64,000 nucleotides of DNA, from the NCBI RefSeq assembly GCF_041435335.1, contig NZ_CP108430.1, positions 6,299,001-6,363,000 of the forward strand, in the 5' to 3' direction. Shown here piece by piece: positions 17,071-25,072 of the stretch; positions within the stretch are counted from its first letter, which is position 1; each line of letters starts with the position of its first letter. Under the pieces are notes generated by a model, which was not told where the DNA came from, did not search any database, and was given only the letters and a program-made list of their open reading frames with translations. The stretch comes from Streptomyces sp. NBC_01283. Its GTDB lineage: Bacteria > Actinomycetota > Actinomycetes > Streptomycetales > Streptomycetaceae. A program made the translations under genes and the position numbers.

Positions 17071-18300
17071 CTACGCCAGTCCCAGCGCGAAGACCGCGAA
17101 CCCGGCCGCCAGGACTCCGGCGAGTGCCCTTCGAGCGTGTGTGGCCCGCTTCCATGGGGCCTCGAAGCCGCGGGTGAAGCGGCCTATCAGCAGGAGGAGC
17201 ATCCCGAAGACCGGAAGCCAGGCGACCCGGGCGGCTATCCAGCCCCAGGTGTCCGGACCCGCCGTCAGCCCTGGCACCGTGCCGCCGAGGAACGAACCAG
17301 GCACGGCGGCGGCGAGCAGCGCCGTCTGGTGCCAGCACAGGATCGTCATGGCCGACAGGTTGATCACGACCACCGGTGCCCACAGAGCGGGCCTGCGCAA
17401 CAACTTGCCGATGCGTTCCCGCAGCAGGATCGCCGCACCGCTCTGCGCGGCAGCCAGCGCCAGGACCAACAGCGACGGGGGATGGGAGTTCGTCCGGGCC
17501 TCGCCCGGGACGCCGACCATCGACGACGGATAGTGGAAGACCAACAGCAGGGCCGCGAAGAGGGCAGTCCCACCGGCGAGCAGCAGCCACGCACCGCGCC
17601 TGCCCAGCTTCTTCTCGCCCCAGCTGACGCCCAGTTGATAGGCGAACAGCCAGCCGGGCAGCAGATTCAACAGGCTCAGCCAGGACGGCATGGCCTCCCC
17701 GAACGGGCCGTAGCGCAAGAAGTCGACAACGGCGACCGATCCGAGGAGGGGTGCCGCGGCCCAAGCACCGAGCCGCTCGGCCGCCTTGATGCACCAGGGG
17801 GTGAGCGCGGTGATCACCGCATAGATCCCGACGAACCACAGTGGCTGTATCACCAGCGTGGACCCCGTGCGCAGAGTCGTGGCCGGCACCCCCATCGCGT
17901 ACAAGACCGGGACCAGCGCGGCCCAGACTGCCGTCACGCCGAGGACCGGACGGCCGAGACGCGCCACCCGCCCGCGAAGCCAGCGCTTCGTCGACTCGCC
18001 ACGCGCCGCCGCCCGGCGATACGACAGGACGGAGGCATAGCCGCCCACCAGGAAGAAGACGCCGAGCATCTGCAGCACCCAGCTGAGCGGCGCGAAGAAC
18101 CCGAACGACGCCAGAGGGCTGGCATTGTGCAGCGCGCCGCCCGCGTCGAGCGTGAATCCGCCGAGCAGCCAGTGCCCGGTCGGTACGGCGAGGAGGGCGA
18201 GCGCGCGCAGGCCGTCTATGGCCCGGTCGCGATGTGCGGGTGTCTTGGCGTCGATCGCCGACGCGGTCTTGCGCAAGGTGTTCAGTGGGGTGAGGCTCAT
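17071..18300 (-). CDS. Membrane acyltransferase (acyltransferase 3 family)
   Basis: 409 residues with about ten hydrophobic segments. The family N-terminus is clear: RDRAIDGLRALALLAVPTGH contains the conserved Arg-Asp/Gly-Leu-Arg and the catalytic His at the end of helix 1. These proteins move acyl groups onto glycans, lipids or antibiotics at the membrane. The start overlaps the stop of the upstream secreted hydrolase by 4 bp, so the two are translationally coupled and probably act on the same surface substrate. Confidence 0.88.
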   Translation of the reverse strand: MSLTPLNTLRKTASAIDAKTPAHRDRAIDGLRALALLAVPTGHWLLGGFTLDAGGALHNASPLASFGFFAPLSWVLQMLGVFFLVGGYASVLSYRRAAARGESTKRWLRGRVARLGRPVLGVTAVWAALVPVLYAMGVPATTLRTGSTLVIQPLWFVGIYAVITALTPWCIKAAERLGAWAAAPLLGSVAVVDFLRYGPFGEAMPSWLSLLNLLPGWLFAYQLGVSWGEKKLGRRGAWLLLAGGTALFAALLLVFHYPSSMVGVPGEARTNSHPPSLLVLALAAAQSGAAILLRERIGKLLRRPALWAPVVVINLSAMTILCWHQTALLAAAVPGSFLGGTVPGLTAGPDTWGWIAARVAWLPVFGMLLLLIGRFTRGFEAPWKRATHARRALAGVLAAGFAVFALGLA

Positions 18301-19523
18301 GGCCGCTCTCCGATGGGACGGGCGTCGGCGGCAGCCGCACTTCCGGCGGTGCCGTCGTCCGGGGTGCCGGCGGCAGGGGTCTGCGCGATGGCGGCGAAGG
18401 CCTGGAGGGAGTCCGTCCCCGGGGCGAAGTAGCCGGTGTGGCCCTCGGCTCGTTCCGCGGGAACGCGGCGGGCGCCGAATCCCGGATCGGCCGGGTCCTC
18501 GCCATGGCCGAGGCCGAACAGCTCGACGTTCGGCACGTCACCGATCCAGTCGCTGTCGTCCTTGGCCGCCCACACACGGGCGGAGGTGTGCAGATCGGCC
18601 ACGGTGTCCGCACGCATGCCGGGGGAGCCGAGCACCACCAGGTCGGATGCCGGAAGGTGTGGGGCCGCCAGACCGCACACCACCGAGCCGTAGCTGTGGC
18701 AGAACACGGCGGGGCGTGGGGCACCAGACGCCGTCATGCCCTGCACGAACCGGGCGAGCCGTGGCGCCCCGGCCTCCGCGAGCCGTCCCGTCGCGGCATC
18801 GGGGCCGAGACCGACCGGAGTCGTGTAGCCGACCCAGGCCACCACGGCCGTGTCGTCGCCCGCCCTGGCGCGAAGGGAGCGTGCCATTCCGGCCGGTGTG
18901 CCGTACTCGTCCGTCGACCGGTCGAAGGTACTCAGGTCTATGTCGGAGCCAGGAACGACAACGGATACATGGTGCGCACTCGCCAAGTGCCCGTACACCT
19001 CGGCCACTTGGCCTCTGCCGCGCGGATCGAACGCGAGTATCTGCCGACCGGGGCCCAGGAGTTCTTCGTAACGCGCGACGAGGGATCGGGCTCGCTCGTG
19101 GTCCTGCAGTGTGAGATCCGGATCGCTCTCCCGGGCCTGCTCGCGGGCACGCTCGGCTTTGAGGGCAAGGGAGTTGGCCTCGAAACGCAGGGCGGCCGGG
19201 GCGCCGTCCAGGTTGCCGACGACCGAGGGGTGCCGCGCGGCCAGCTTGTGCTGCCGCGCCTCGCTCAACGAGTCGAAGAACGCGGCGACTCGGGCGGGGG
19301 CCGTGGTTGCCGGATCCGGCAACCGAACCCCCCACGTATGGTCCGCGCGCCACGCCTGTGTACCCGGTGGTGGCCCTGTGATCGGCTGCTGCTCATTGCC
19401 GACCGCCCAGCCGGTCGTGCCGGCCACGATCGTCGTCGTGAGCGCCGCGGCGATCAGCGTCCGCTTGCTGCGTGCCCTCCAGCTCCCGCGCGTTCCGCGG
19501 GCCTTCCAAGAACGAAGGCGCAT
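18297..19523 (-). CDS. Membrane-anchored or secreted DUF1023 alpha/beta hydrolase (copy A)
   Basis: 408 residues. A basic N-terminus (KARGTRGSWRARSKR) and one hydrophobic helix (TLIAAALTTTIVAGTTGWAV) suggest export or anchoring with the enzyme outside. The nucleophile elbow is CHSYGSVVCG (about residue 275), and the catalytic His is likely in GHTGYFAPGT. The fold around it (VLGSPGMRADT) is DUF1023. The substrate is unknown. A second copy lies at 22797-24008. The stop overlaps the acyltransferase start. Upstream lie two palindromes probably bound by the neighbouring response regulator. Confidence 0.88.
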   Translation of the reverse strand: MRLRSWKARGTRGSWRARSKRTLIAAALTTTIVAGTTGWAVGNEQQPITGPPPGTQAWRADHTWGVRLPDPATTAPARVAAFFDSLSEARQHKLAARHPSVVGNLDGAPAALRFEANSLALKAERAREQARESDPDLTLQDHERARSLVARYEELLGPGRQILAFDPRGRGQVAEVYGHLASAHHVSVVVPGSDIDLSTFDRSTDEYGTPAGMARSLRARAGDDTAVVAWVGYTTPVGLGPDAATGRLAEAGAPRLARFVQGMTASGAPRPAVFCHSYGSVVCGLAAPHLPASDLVVLGSPGMRADTVADLHTSARVWAAKDDSDWIGDVPNVELFGLGHGEDPADPGFGARRVPAERAEGHTGYFAPGTDSLQAFAAIAQTPAAGTPDDGTAGSAAAADARPIGERP

Positions 19524-19625
19524 GGCCCGTCTCCCTCCCCATCTCGTGGCACGCTCTGGCGTGACGAGGGAAAAGTAGGGAGACGGTGCCCCGCGACACC
19601 TCACACTGGGGAGCCAACTCGCAGG

Positions 19626-19662
19626 TCATACCGGAGTATGGAGATCTCATACCGCGGTATGA
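19626..19662. promoter_or_regulatory. Paired palindromic boxes upstream of hydrolase A
   Basis: TCATACCGGAGTATGG (19626-19641) and the perfect 16-bp palindrome TCATACCGCGGTATGA (19647-19662) start 21 bp apart, two helix turns. They lie 103-139 bp before the hydrolase start. The same motif occurs twice before the histidine kinase gene, so the NarL-type regulator encoded between them is the likely binder. Confidence 0.65.
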
Positions 19663-19673
19663 GGGAGAGGGCT

Positions 19674-20345
19674 CTACTGCTCTCCGGGCGTGATCAGTCC
19701 TGACTCATAGGCGAAGATCACGGCCTGTGCGCGGTCCCGCAGGTCCAACTTGGACAGCACCTTGCCGATATGGGTCTTCACGGTCTGCTCGGCGAGGACA
19801 AGGCGCTCGGCGATCTCCTGATTGGACAGGCCGCGCGCGATCAGAGCCAGTACCTCGGTCTCACGTGGCGTCAGACCGTTCAGCCGCAGCGCCTGGTCAT
19901 TGCGCGGGCGTTGCTTGGCGAAGTCCGTGATCAGACGACGTGTGACCGACGGAGCGAGCAGCGCGTCGCCGGCCGCCACCACGCGTACCGCCGAGATGAG
20001 ATCGGCGGTCGGGGCGTCCTTGAGGAGGAAGCCCGAGGCTCCGGCGCGCAGCGCCTCGTACACATAGTCGTCCGCGTCGAAGGTGGTGAGCATCAGAACC
20101 TTCGGCACGTGAACCACCCCGGGCGGCGGGTCCAACAGTGCGCGGGTCGCGATGAGTCCGTCCATCTCGGGCATGCGGACATCCATCAGGACGACATCGG
20201 GATGGGTGCTGCGGCTGACTTCGATGGCCACCTTGCCGTTCGGTGCCTCGCCCACGACGTCGATGTCGCTCTGGGCCGCGAGGAGTGCGGCGAAGCCGGA
20301 CCGCACCATGTTCTGGTCATCGACGATGATCACGCGGATGGTCAT
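19674..20345 (-). CDS. NarL/LuxR-type response regulator
   Basis: 223 residues. The receiver domain has the acidic pair Asp9-Asp10, phospho-acceptor Asp55 in LMDVRMPEMDG and the Lys in FLLKDAP. The C-terminal LuxR helix-turn-helix reads LTPRETEVLALIARGLSNQE, then TVKTHIGKVLSKL. The start overlaps the histidine kinase stop by 4 bp, so the two form one two-component system. Confidence 0.94.
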   Translation of the reverse strand: MTIRVIIVDDQNMVRSGFAALLAAQSDIDVVGEAPNGKVAIEVSRSTHPDVVLMDVRMPEMDGLIATRALLDPPPGVVHVPKVLMLTTFDADDYVYEALRAGASGFLLKDAPTADLISAVRVVAAGDALLAPSVTRRLITDFAKQRPRNDQALRLNGLTPRETEVLALIARGLSNQEIAERLVLAEQTVKTHIGKVLSKLDLRDRAQAVIFAYESGLITPGEQ

Positions 20346-21706
20346 GCGGTGCCGGAGTCCTTTTTGAGAAGAGGGAGTTGGGCGGCCACACGGAAACCGC
20401 CGTCGGGCAGCGGCCCGGCGTCGACCGTACCGCCGACCAACCGTACGCGTTCGCGCATGCCGACAAGGCCGTGCCCTGTGCCGCTGTGCTCCAAAGAGTC
20501 GGGTGTTTCGGTGGGCGGTCCGTTGACCACGAGGAGCAGCAGATGCTCCTCGTCCAGGGTCACGGTGATGCTGGTGCGCGCTCCCGGCGCGTGCCGCATC
20601 ACGTTCGACAAGGCTTCCTGGACGATGCGATAGGCGGACAGGTCGACGGCCGGTGTGACGTCGGCCAACTGCGTGAGCACGGTCAGTTCGGGACGTGACA
20701 GATCGATCGGTATGCCGGCGCGCATCGTCGCCTCCACCAGATGCGGCAGTCTGCTGAGCCCCGGCTGCGGCGTCCGTTCGCCCGGTGTGCCCTCGCTGCG
20801 CAGCACGGCGAGCAAACGCCGCATCTCGGTGAGGGATTCACGAGCGCTGGCCGCGATGCTTCCGAACTCCTCACGCGCCGCGTCCGGAAGGCCGTCGAGG
20901 CGGTAGGGCGCGGAGTCGGCCTGCACGGTGATCACCGACATGTGGTGAGCGACGACATCGTGCAACTCCCGGGCAATGCGCGCCCGTTCCTCGAGGAGAG
21001 TGCGCTGTGAGCGCTCGGCCTCGCTGATGGTCTCCTGCTCGACGAGCCTGCGCTGAGCGTCGCCACGCTCGCGCAGCAGTGCGCCGAGCAGCAGCGTGAC
21101 GCCGCTCAGCACGATCAGCAGCACGCTGCTGTCCTGGCTGCCGTCGTCGCGGAACGCACTGAGGACGAGGCTCGCGACGACGGTGACCAGCCAGATCCTG
21201 AGAAGGGTGCGACGGCTCTCGCGCAGGGACAGGAAGAGGCACACGACCACGTAACCCACGATGATCATGGCTGTCCAGGGAGCGGGGCGGTTGTCGCCCA
21301 TGGACAGCGTCACGATCGCCCCGATGACATCCGCGACGATGATGATGCACCAGGCGGCCAACGGGCGGGTGATCGCCAGCAGCAGCGGTGCGGCCTGCGC
21401 GACGCCCAAGGCGCCCGCCAGCCCGCCGCTCACCCCATAGTCGTTGGCCAGCACCTGGGTCGTGACTGGAATGAGTACCACCACGAAGCCCAGCGCGGTG
21501 ATCAGGGGAAGCATGCGCACCCAGCGCTTGGTCGCCCGGGCCAGGGGTGGCTCTGCCCGCCCGGCGGGTGTCGAGAGGAAAGCCCCGGCCTTGCCGAGTC
21601 CTTCGCGGACGCCCGCGGTCACACGCTGAAGGGTGACCCGGCGTCCGTCCGGCCCGGAGGCCGGTGGGCGGGGATCCTGGTCCGGTGGTGTCGATGCGCT
21701 GCTCAT
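20342..21706 (-). CDS. Sensor histidine kinase, NarL/DesK type
   Basis: 454 residues from the ATG at 21706; an ATG at 21733 would add nine residues and neither has a clear ribosome site. About five to six membrane segments fill residues 65-205 with little extracytoplasmic sequence, so it may sense within the membrane. The HisKA_3 box carries His249 in ELHDVVAHH. A degenerate HATPase domain follows (IVQEALSNVMRHAPG as N box, GHGLVGMRERV as G box). It phosphorylates the regulator at 19674. Confidence 0.92.
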   Translation of the reverse strand: MSSASTPPDQDPRPPASGPDGRRVTLQRVTAGVREGLGKAGAFLSTPAGRAEPPLARATKRWVRMLPLITALGFVVVLIPVTTQVLANDYGVSGGLAGALGVAQAAPLLLAITRPLAAWCIIIVADVIGAIVTLSMGDNRPAPWTAMIIVGYVVVCLFLSLRESRRTLLRIWLVTVVASLVLSAFRDDGSQDSSVLLIVLSGVTLLLGALLRERGDAQRRLVEQETISEAERSQRTLLEERARIARELHDVVAHHMSVITVQADSAPYRLDGLPDAAREEFGSIAASARESLTEMRRLLAVLRSEGTPGERTPQPGLSRLPHLVEATMRAGIPIDLSRPELTVLTQLADVTPAVDLSAYRIVQEALSNVMRHAPGARTSITVTLDEEHLLLLVVNGPPTETPDSLEHSGTGHGLVGMRERVRLVGGTVDAGPLPDGGFRVAAQLPLLKKDSGTA

Positions 21707-21769
21707 GGCCTGATCAGCGTAGGCGTGAAGCATGCCCGGCGGCGTCGTACCGCGGAGCTGACCTGCACC

Positions 21770-21814
21770 TCATACCAGGGTACGAACCGGGCTCTACCCA
21801 ATACCCAGGTATGA
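21770..21814. promoter_or_regulatory. Two palindromic boxes upstream of the histidine kinase
   Basis: TCATACCAGGGTACGA (21770-21785) and CAATACCCAGGTATGA (21799-21814) both match the TCATACCnnGGTATGA motif seen at 19626-19662, each imperfectly. Here they start 29 bp apart. The position fits autoregulation of the two-component operon. Confidence 0.55.
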
Positions 21815-21848
21815 CCCGTGAGCCCATGGCTCCGCCGGGTCACACCTG

Positions 21849-22721
21849 TCACAGCTCCGCGAGCAGCTCGGCCTTCTTCGTGGTGAATTCCTCGTCGGTG
21901 AGCAGACCGGACTGGTGCAGCTCACCGAGGTGCCGGATGCGCTCCGCGATGTCCGCCGGGTCACGGCGGGCCACCGGAGCGTCGCTGGGGACCGTCCCGG
22001 GCGTCAGGGCCGGTCCCGATGACCGGACCGCGGCGAGCACCGACGCGGCGAACGGCAGCGACTCGTGCACCGGCCCGTACCCGAGACCGAAGACGACGGC
22101 CGCGGGATCCTGGTCCGCCTGCGCGGGCTGGGCGAGCGGGGTCTCACGCCGCAGCAGCCGCAGGTGGCCCTCGAAGACCTCGGGGGAGCGCCACTCGACG
22201 CCGCTCAGGTCCGTGACCAGGAAGCTCTGGTCGCCGGCCTTCCACTTCGCGGACGAAGCGCCGGTCCAGAACCACCGGAAGGCCACCGACTTACCGTCGA
22301 AGGACGCCTTCCCGTCGTACGCCTTGAACTGCAGCGGAGTCTCCGGCGCGGCCACCAGGTAGCGGTCCGGGGGACCGCAGTCGCCGTCTGTGAGCTGAGC
22401 CCGCAGCTCGTCCGCGTAGTACTCGGCGAGCGTCTCCCGCTCGGCAGGCAGCACGAGTCGATACGGGTCGCAGCCATCCTTGAGCTGACCCGCGGCCGCC
22501 TCCATCAGCGGATCGGCGCCCGGTCTCGGCACGGCGTGCAGCACGACCGTCCCTCGCTTGCCGGGAGTAAGTGTCACTGCCGCGATCGCCTCGTGAGGGA
22601 TGCGGCGTTCGCCGAGCGCCTGAAGCAGCTTCGGCGTACGGATCCCCCGTTCGAAGCGGATGAGCACGGAGTCGGACTCGAACTCCCAGGCGGCATGAAA
22701 TCCGGCCAGTACGTCACCCAT
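21849..22721 (-). CDS. DUF4429 protein with C-terminal SHOCT domain
   Basis: 290 residues from the ATG at 22721; the ATG at 22730 is an equal choice. The body matches DUF4429 (FESDSVLIRFERG near the start; two repeats of a PH-like fold are likely). The last ~30 residues are a SHOCT motif (ERIRHLGELHQSGLLTDEEF). SHOCT tails are thought to mediate oligomerisation. No signal peptide is seen. The function is unknown. It lies between the two-component operon and the second DUF1023 hydrolase. Confidence 0.85.
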   Translation of the reverse strand: MGDVLAGFHAAWEFESDSVLIRFERGIRTPKLLQALGERRIPHEAIAAVTLTPGKRGTVVLHAVPRPGADPLMEAAAGQLKDGCDPYRLVLPAERETLAEYYADELRAQLTDGDCGPPDRYLVAAPETPLQFKAYDGKASFDGKSVAFRWFWTGASSAKWKAGDQSFLVTDLSGVEWRSPEVFEGHLRLLRRETPLAQPAQADQDPAAVVFGLGYGPVHESLPFAASVLAAVRSSGPALTPGTVPSDAPVARRDPADIAERIRHLGELHQSGLLTDEEFTTKKAELLAEL

Positions 22722-22796
22722 GCGGCTCATCGTAGGCGGCACGCGCGCCTCCGTCCCTCCTGCGGCGTGCCGCTGTTTTGTCGATTTCTACGCGCG

Positions 22797-24008
22797 TCAG
22801 GCCACTGCGGTGCCGGAAAATTCCTTCCGGCACCCGTCATCCCCGCTCGCACACCGCACCGAGCGGTACGAACCGGTGCCGATGTCGGCGAAGTTCCTGA
22901 GGCTCTCCGTACCCGGCTCGAAATAGCCGGTGTGGCCGATCGCGCCCCGTGCGGACAGCACGCGGGCGCCGAAGTCCCGAGAGACGGGATCGGCACCGTG
23001 ACCGAGCCCGCCGACCTCCATGTTTGGCACATCCTGGATCCAGTCGTCGCCGTCCCTTGTGGCCCAGATCCGGGCACCGGTGCCCAGCTGTGCCGCCGTG
23101 TCCGCGCGCATGCCGGGGCTGCCCGCGACCGCGATGTCGGAGACACGGGAGGGCAGCTGTCGCGCGGCGACCCCGCACACCACCGAGCCGTAACTGTGGC
23201 AGTACAGCGCGACAGGCGCGTGACCCGGCAGGCCGCGGACCAGAGAGTTGAGCCGGATCGCCCCCTCGTCCGCGCGCATCGACGTGGCCGCGTCCACACC
23301 GAGGCCGGCAGGCGCGGTGTAGTCGGCCCAGGCGATCACGGCGGTACGCGCGCGTGGGCTCGCCGTGTGCTCCGCGCCGTACAGGGCCTTGGCCATGCCG
23401 ACAGGCGCCGAGTACTTGCGGTTCGTCCGCTCGAACGTCAGTACGTTTGTGTCCACTCCGGGCACCACGACCGACACCCGGGAAGCCCGATCCAGGTCTC
23501 CGAAGACCTCGGCTATGCGACCCGTCCCCATGGGATCGAACGACAGGACCTGCCGACCCGGGTGCATCATCACGCCGAAGCGCTTCATTCTGCGCTCCGC
23601 CTCCTGCTGCCCGAGAGGGGAGAGTCGGTTGTCGTGCATGCGCCGTCGCTCGGTATTGCGGGCTTGCTCCAGGGCGATGTGGTTCGCGCGATATCGCAGC
23701 TCTACGGGGGCACCGTTCATGTTGCCGACCGCAAGGGGATAGCGGGTGGCGAGCCGGGTGCGCTGTTGCGCGTTGAGCGACGCGAAGAAGTGGGCGAGCC
23801 TGCCGGCCGGGGCACCGGAGTCGGGCAGGGCCCGTCCGTTGATGTGCCCGTGCTCCCAGGCGGAGAGCGAGGCCGCGAGCGGCGATGAGGCGTCCTTGTG
23901 GTGGCGCACCGCGGTCCAGCCCGTGGTCGCCAGCATGACGAACACGACGGCGAGCGCGAGCAGTGCGCGCCAGGCGCTGAGTTGAGGGGAGGAGTCGAAG
24001 GAAGTCAC
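22797..24008 (-). CDS. Membrane-anchored or secreted DUF1023 alpha/beta hydrolase (copy B)
   Basis: 403 residues from the GTG at 24008. One hydrophobic helix (RALLALAVVFVMLATTGWTA) near the N-terminus suggests export. The nucleophile elbow CHSYGSVVCG is identical to copy A, and GSPGMRADT, DWIQDVPN and GHTGYFEPGTESL are shared, so the two are paralogues. The C-terminus adds a short Cys-containing tail (CASGDDGC). No TCATACC box was found upstream, so it may be regulated differently from copy A. Confidence 0.87.
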   Translation of the reverse strand: MTSFDSSPQLSAWRALLALAVVFVMLATTGWTAVRHHKDASSPLAASLSAWEHGHINGRALPDSGAPAGRLAHFFASLNAQQRTRLATRYPLAVGNMNGAPVELRYRANHIALEQARNTERRRMHDNRLSPLGQQEAERRMKRFGVMMHPGRQVLSFDPMGTGRIAEVFGDLDRASRVSVVVPGVDTNVLTFERTNRKYSAPVGMAKALYGAEHTASPRARTAVIAWADYTAPAGLGVDAATSMRADEGAIRLNSLVRGLPGHAPVALYCHSYGSVVCGVAARQLPSRVSDIAVAGSPGMRADTAAQLGTGARIWATRDGDDWIQDVPNMEVGGLGHGADPVSRDFGARVLSARGAIGHTGYFEPGTESLRNFADIGTGSYRSVRCASGDDGCRKEFSGTAVA

Positions 24009-24188
24009 TACGGAACACCCTAGGAGAATCGTGATGCCTACCGTGCACTGGGTGAGGCAGATCACGTTTCCTGTGGGGTAATTGAGGCATAGCGGGCGCA
24101 CTCTGAGCGATTTCGTCACACTCTGTATGCGTTACGTGCGCGTAGCGCGCCCGAGTGCGCCGCTACTGACGGTGCATCAATGATTCAC

Positions 24189-24200
24189 TCAACGTGTTGA
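24189..24200. promoter_or_regulatory. Small palindrome in the hydrolase B upstream region
   Basis: TCAACGTGTTGA has perfect 5-bp arms and lies in an AT-richer 240-bp spacer about 180 bp before the hydrolase start. It could be an operator; the binder is unknown. Confidence 0.3.
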
Positions 24201-24251
24201 TTTGTTCGATGGGTCGATCTTCAGCGCGACCGACGCGGGGTGCGCGCACCG

Positions 24252-24956
24252 TCACTCCGTGCGCCAGTCCTCCGCCAACGCGGGCCCCAGGTGGTCGAGA
24301 TATGTCTCGGTGATCGCGCGGATCGACTCCACGCTCGAGTCCTGACCCGCACCCCACAGTCGCCCGGTCACGCGCATCACTCCGCTGAAGGCGGCCACCA
24401 CCACGCGCGGTCGGGGGTCCGTCTCCAGGTCGAGCCCCTCGCGCTCGGCGATCACCTTCGCGATCTCTTCCTCCATCTCGATGGAGCGGCGCAGGTGGGC
24501 GGCGAGCAAAGAAGGGGTGGACTCGATCATCTGGTAGGTCCGCATGTGGAGTTCGACCGGGACGACCTCCTCGATGGACCGGCCCATGGCGTCCCAGGCT
24601 CCGATGACGGCGCCGCGCAGGGCCACGAACGGTGCTTCGTGGGCAGGGCGTTCGCGCAGCGTCTCCACGAATCGCTGCTCCACCATCTCCTGTACGGCGA
24701 AGGCGGTCTCCTGCTTGTTGGCGAAGTACCGGAAGAACGTGCGCTGGGAGACGTCGACGGCTTCGGCGATCTCGTCGACCGTCGTCTCCTCGAACCCCTT
24801 GGTCGTGAAGAGCTCGAGCGCCGCCCGCAGGAGCGCGTCACGGGTGCGCTGCTTCTTGCGCTCGCGCAGTCCGGGCCTCGAGGGCTCGACGGAGGTCTCT
24901 CCCGAAGTCTCGGCCTGCGGTTTCGCGGGGTCCGCCGCTCGCTGCTCGGTCCTCAC
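24252..24956 (-). CDS. TetR-family regulator of the adjacent MFS exporter
   Basis: 234 residues from the GTG at 24956, which has GAGG upstream; a GTG at 24992 is possible. The helix-turn-helix follows a basic stretch (RERKKQRTRDALLRAALELF, then VSQRTFFRYFANK). The C-terminal domain has the MftR-like pattern common in regulators of EmrB-type pumps. The gene is divergent from the exporter with operator-like palindromes between them, so it most likely represses the pump until a drug binds. Confidence 0.92.
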   Translation of the reverse strand: MRTEQRAADPAKPQAETSGETSVEPSRPGLRERKKQRTRDALLRAALELFTTKGFEETTVDEIAEAVDVSQRTFFRYFANKQETAFAVQEMVEQRFVETLRERPAHEAPFVALRGAVIGAWDAMGRSIEEVVPVELHMRTYQMIESTPSLLAAHLRRSIEMEEEIAKVIAEREGLDLETDPRPRVVVAAFSGVMRVTGRLWGAGQDSSVESIRAITETYLDHLGPALAEDWRTE

Positions 24957-25009
24957 GCCATGGCCCTCTTTCCACCGTTCTGACCAGCTCACCTTACCTG
25001 TGAGCTACG

Positions 25010-25058
25010 TGACAGTTACCGACTTGTGAAATGGTTTGTCAACTGTCAGTGACTGACA
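25010..25058. promoter_or_regulatory. TetR operator candidates and leaderless promoter of the MFS gene
   Basis: The palindrome TGTCAGTGACTGACA (25044-25058) has perfect 7-bp arms. A second pair, TGACAGTT (25010-25017) and AACTGTCA (25041-25048), brackets the promoter. The palindrome sits between a -35 TTGTCA (25036-25041) and a -10 TAGCCT (25060-25065), where bound repressor would block RNA polymerase. The -10 ends 7 bases before the ATG at 25073. Confidence 0.65.
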
Positions 25059-25072
25059 CTAGCCTCGAACGC

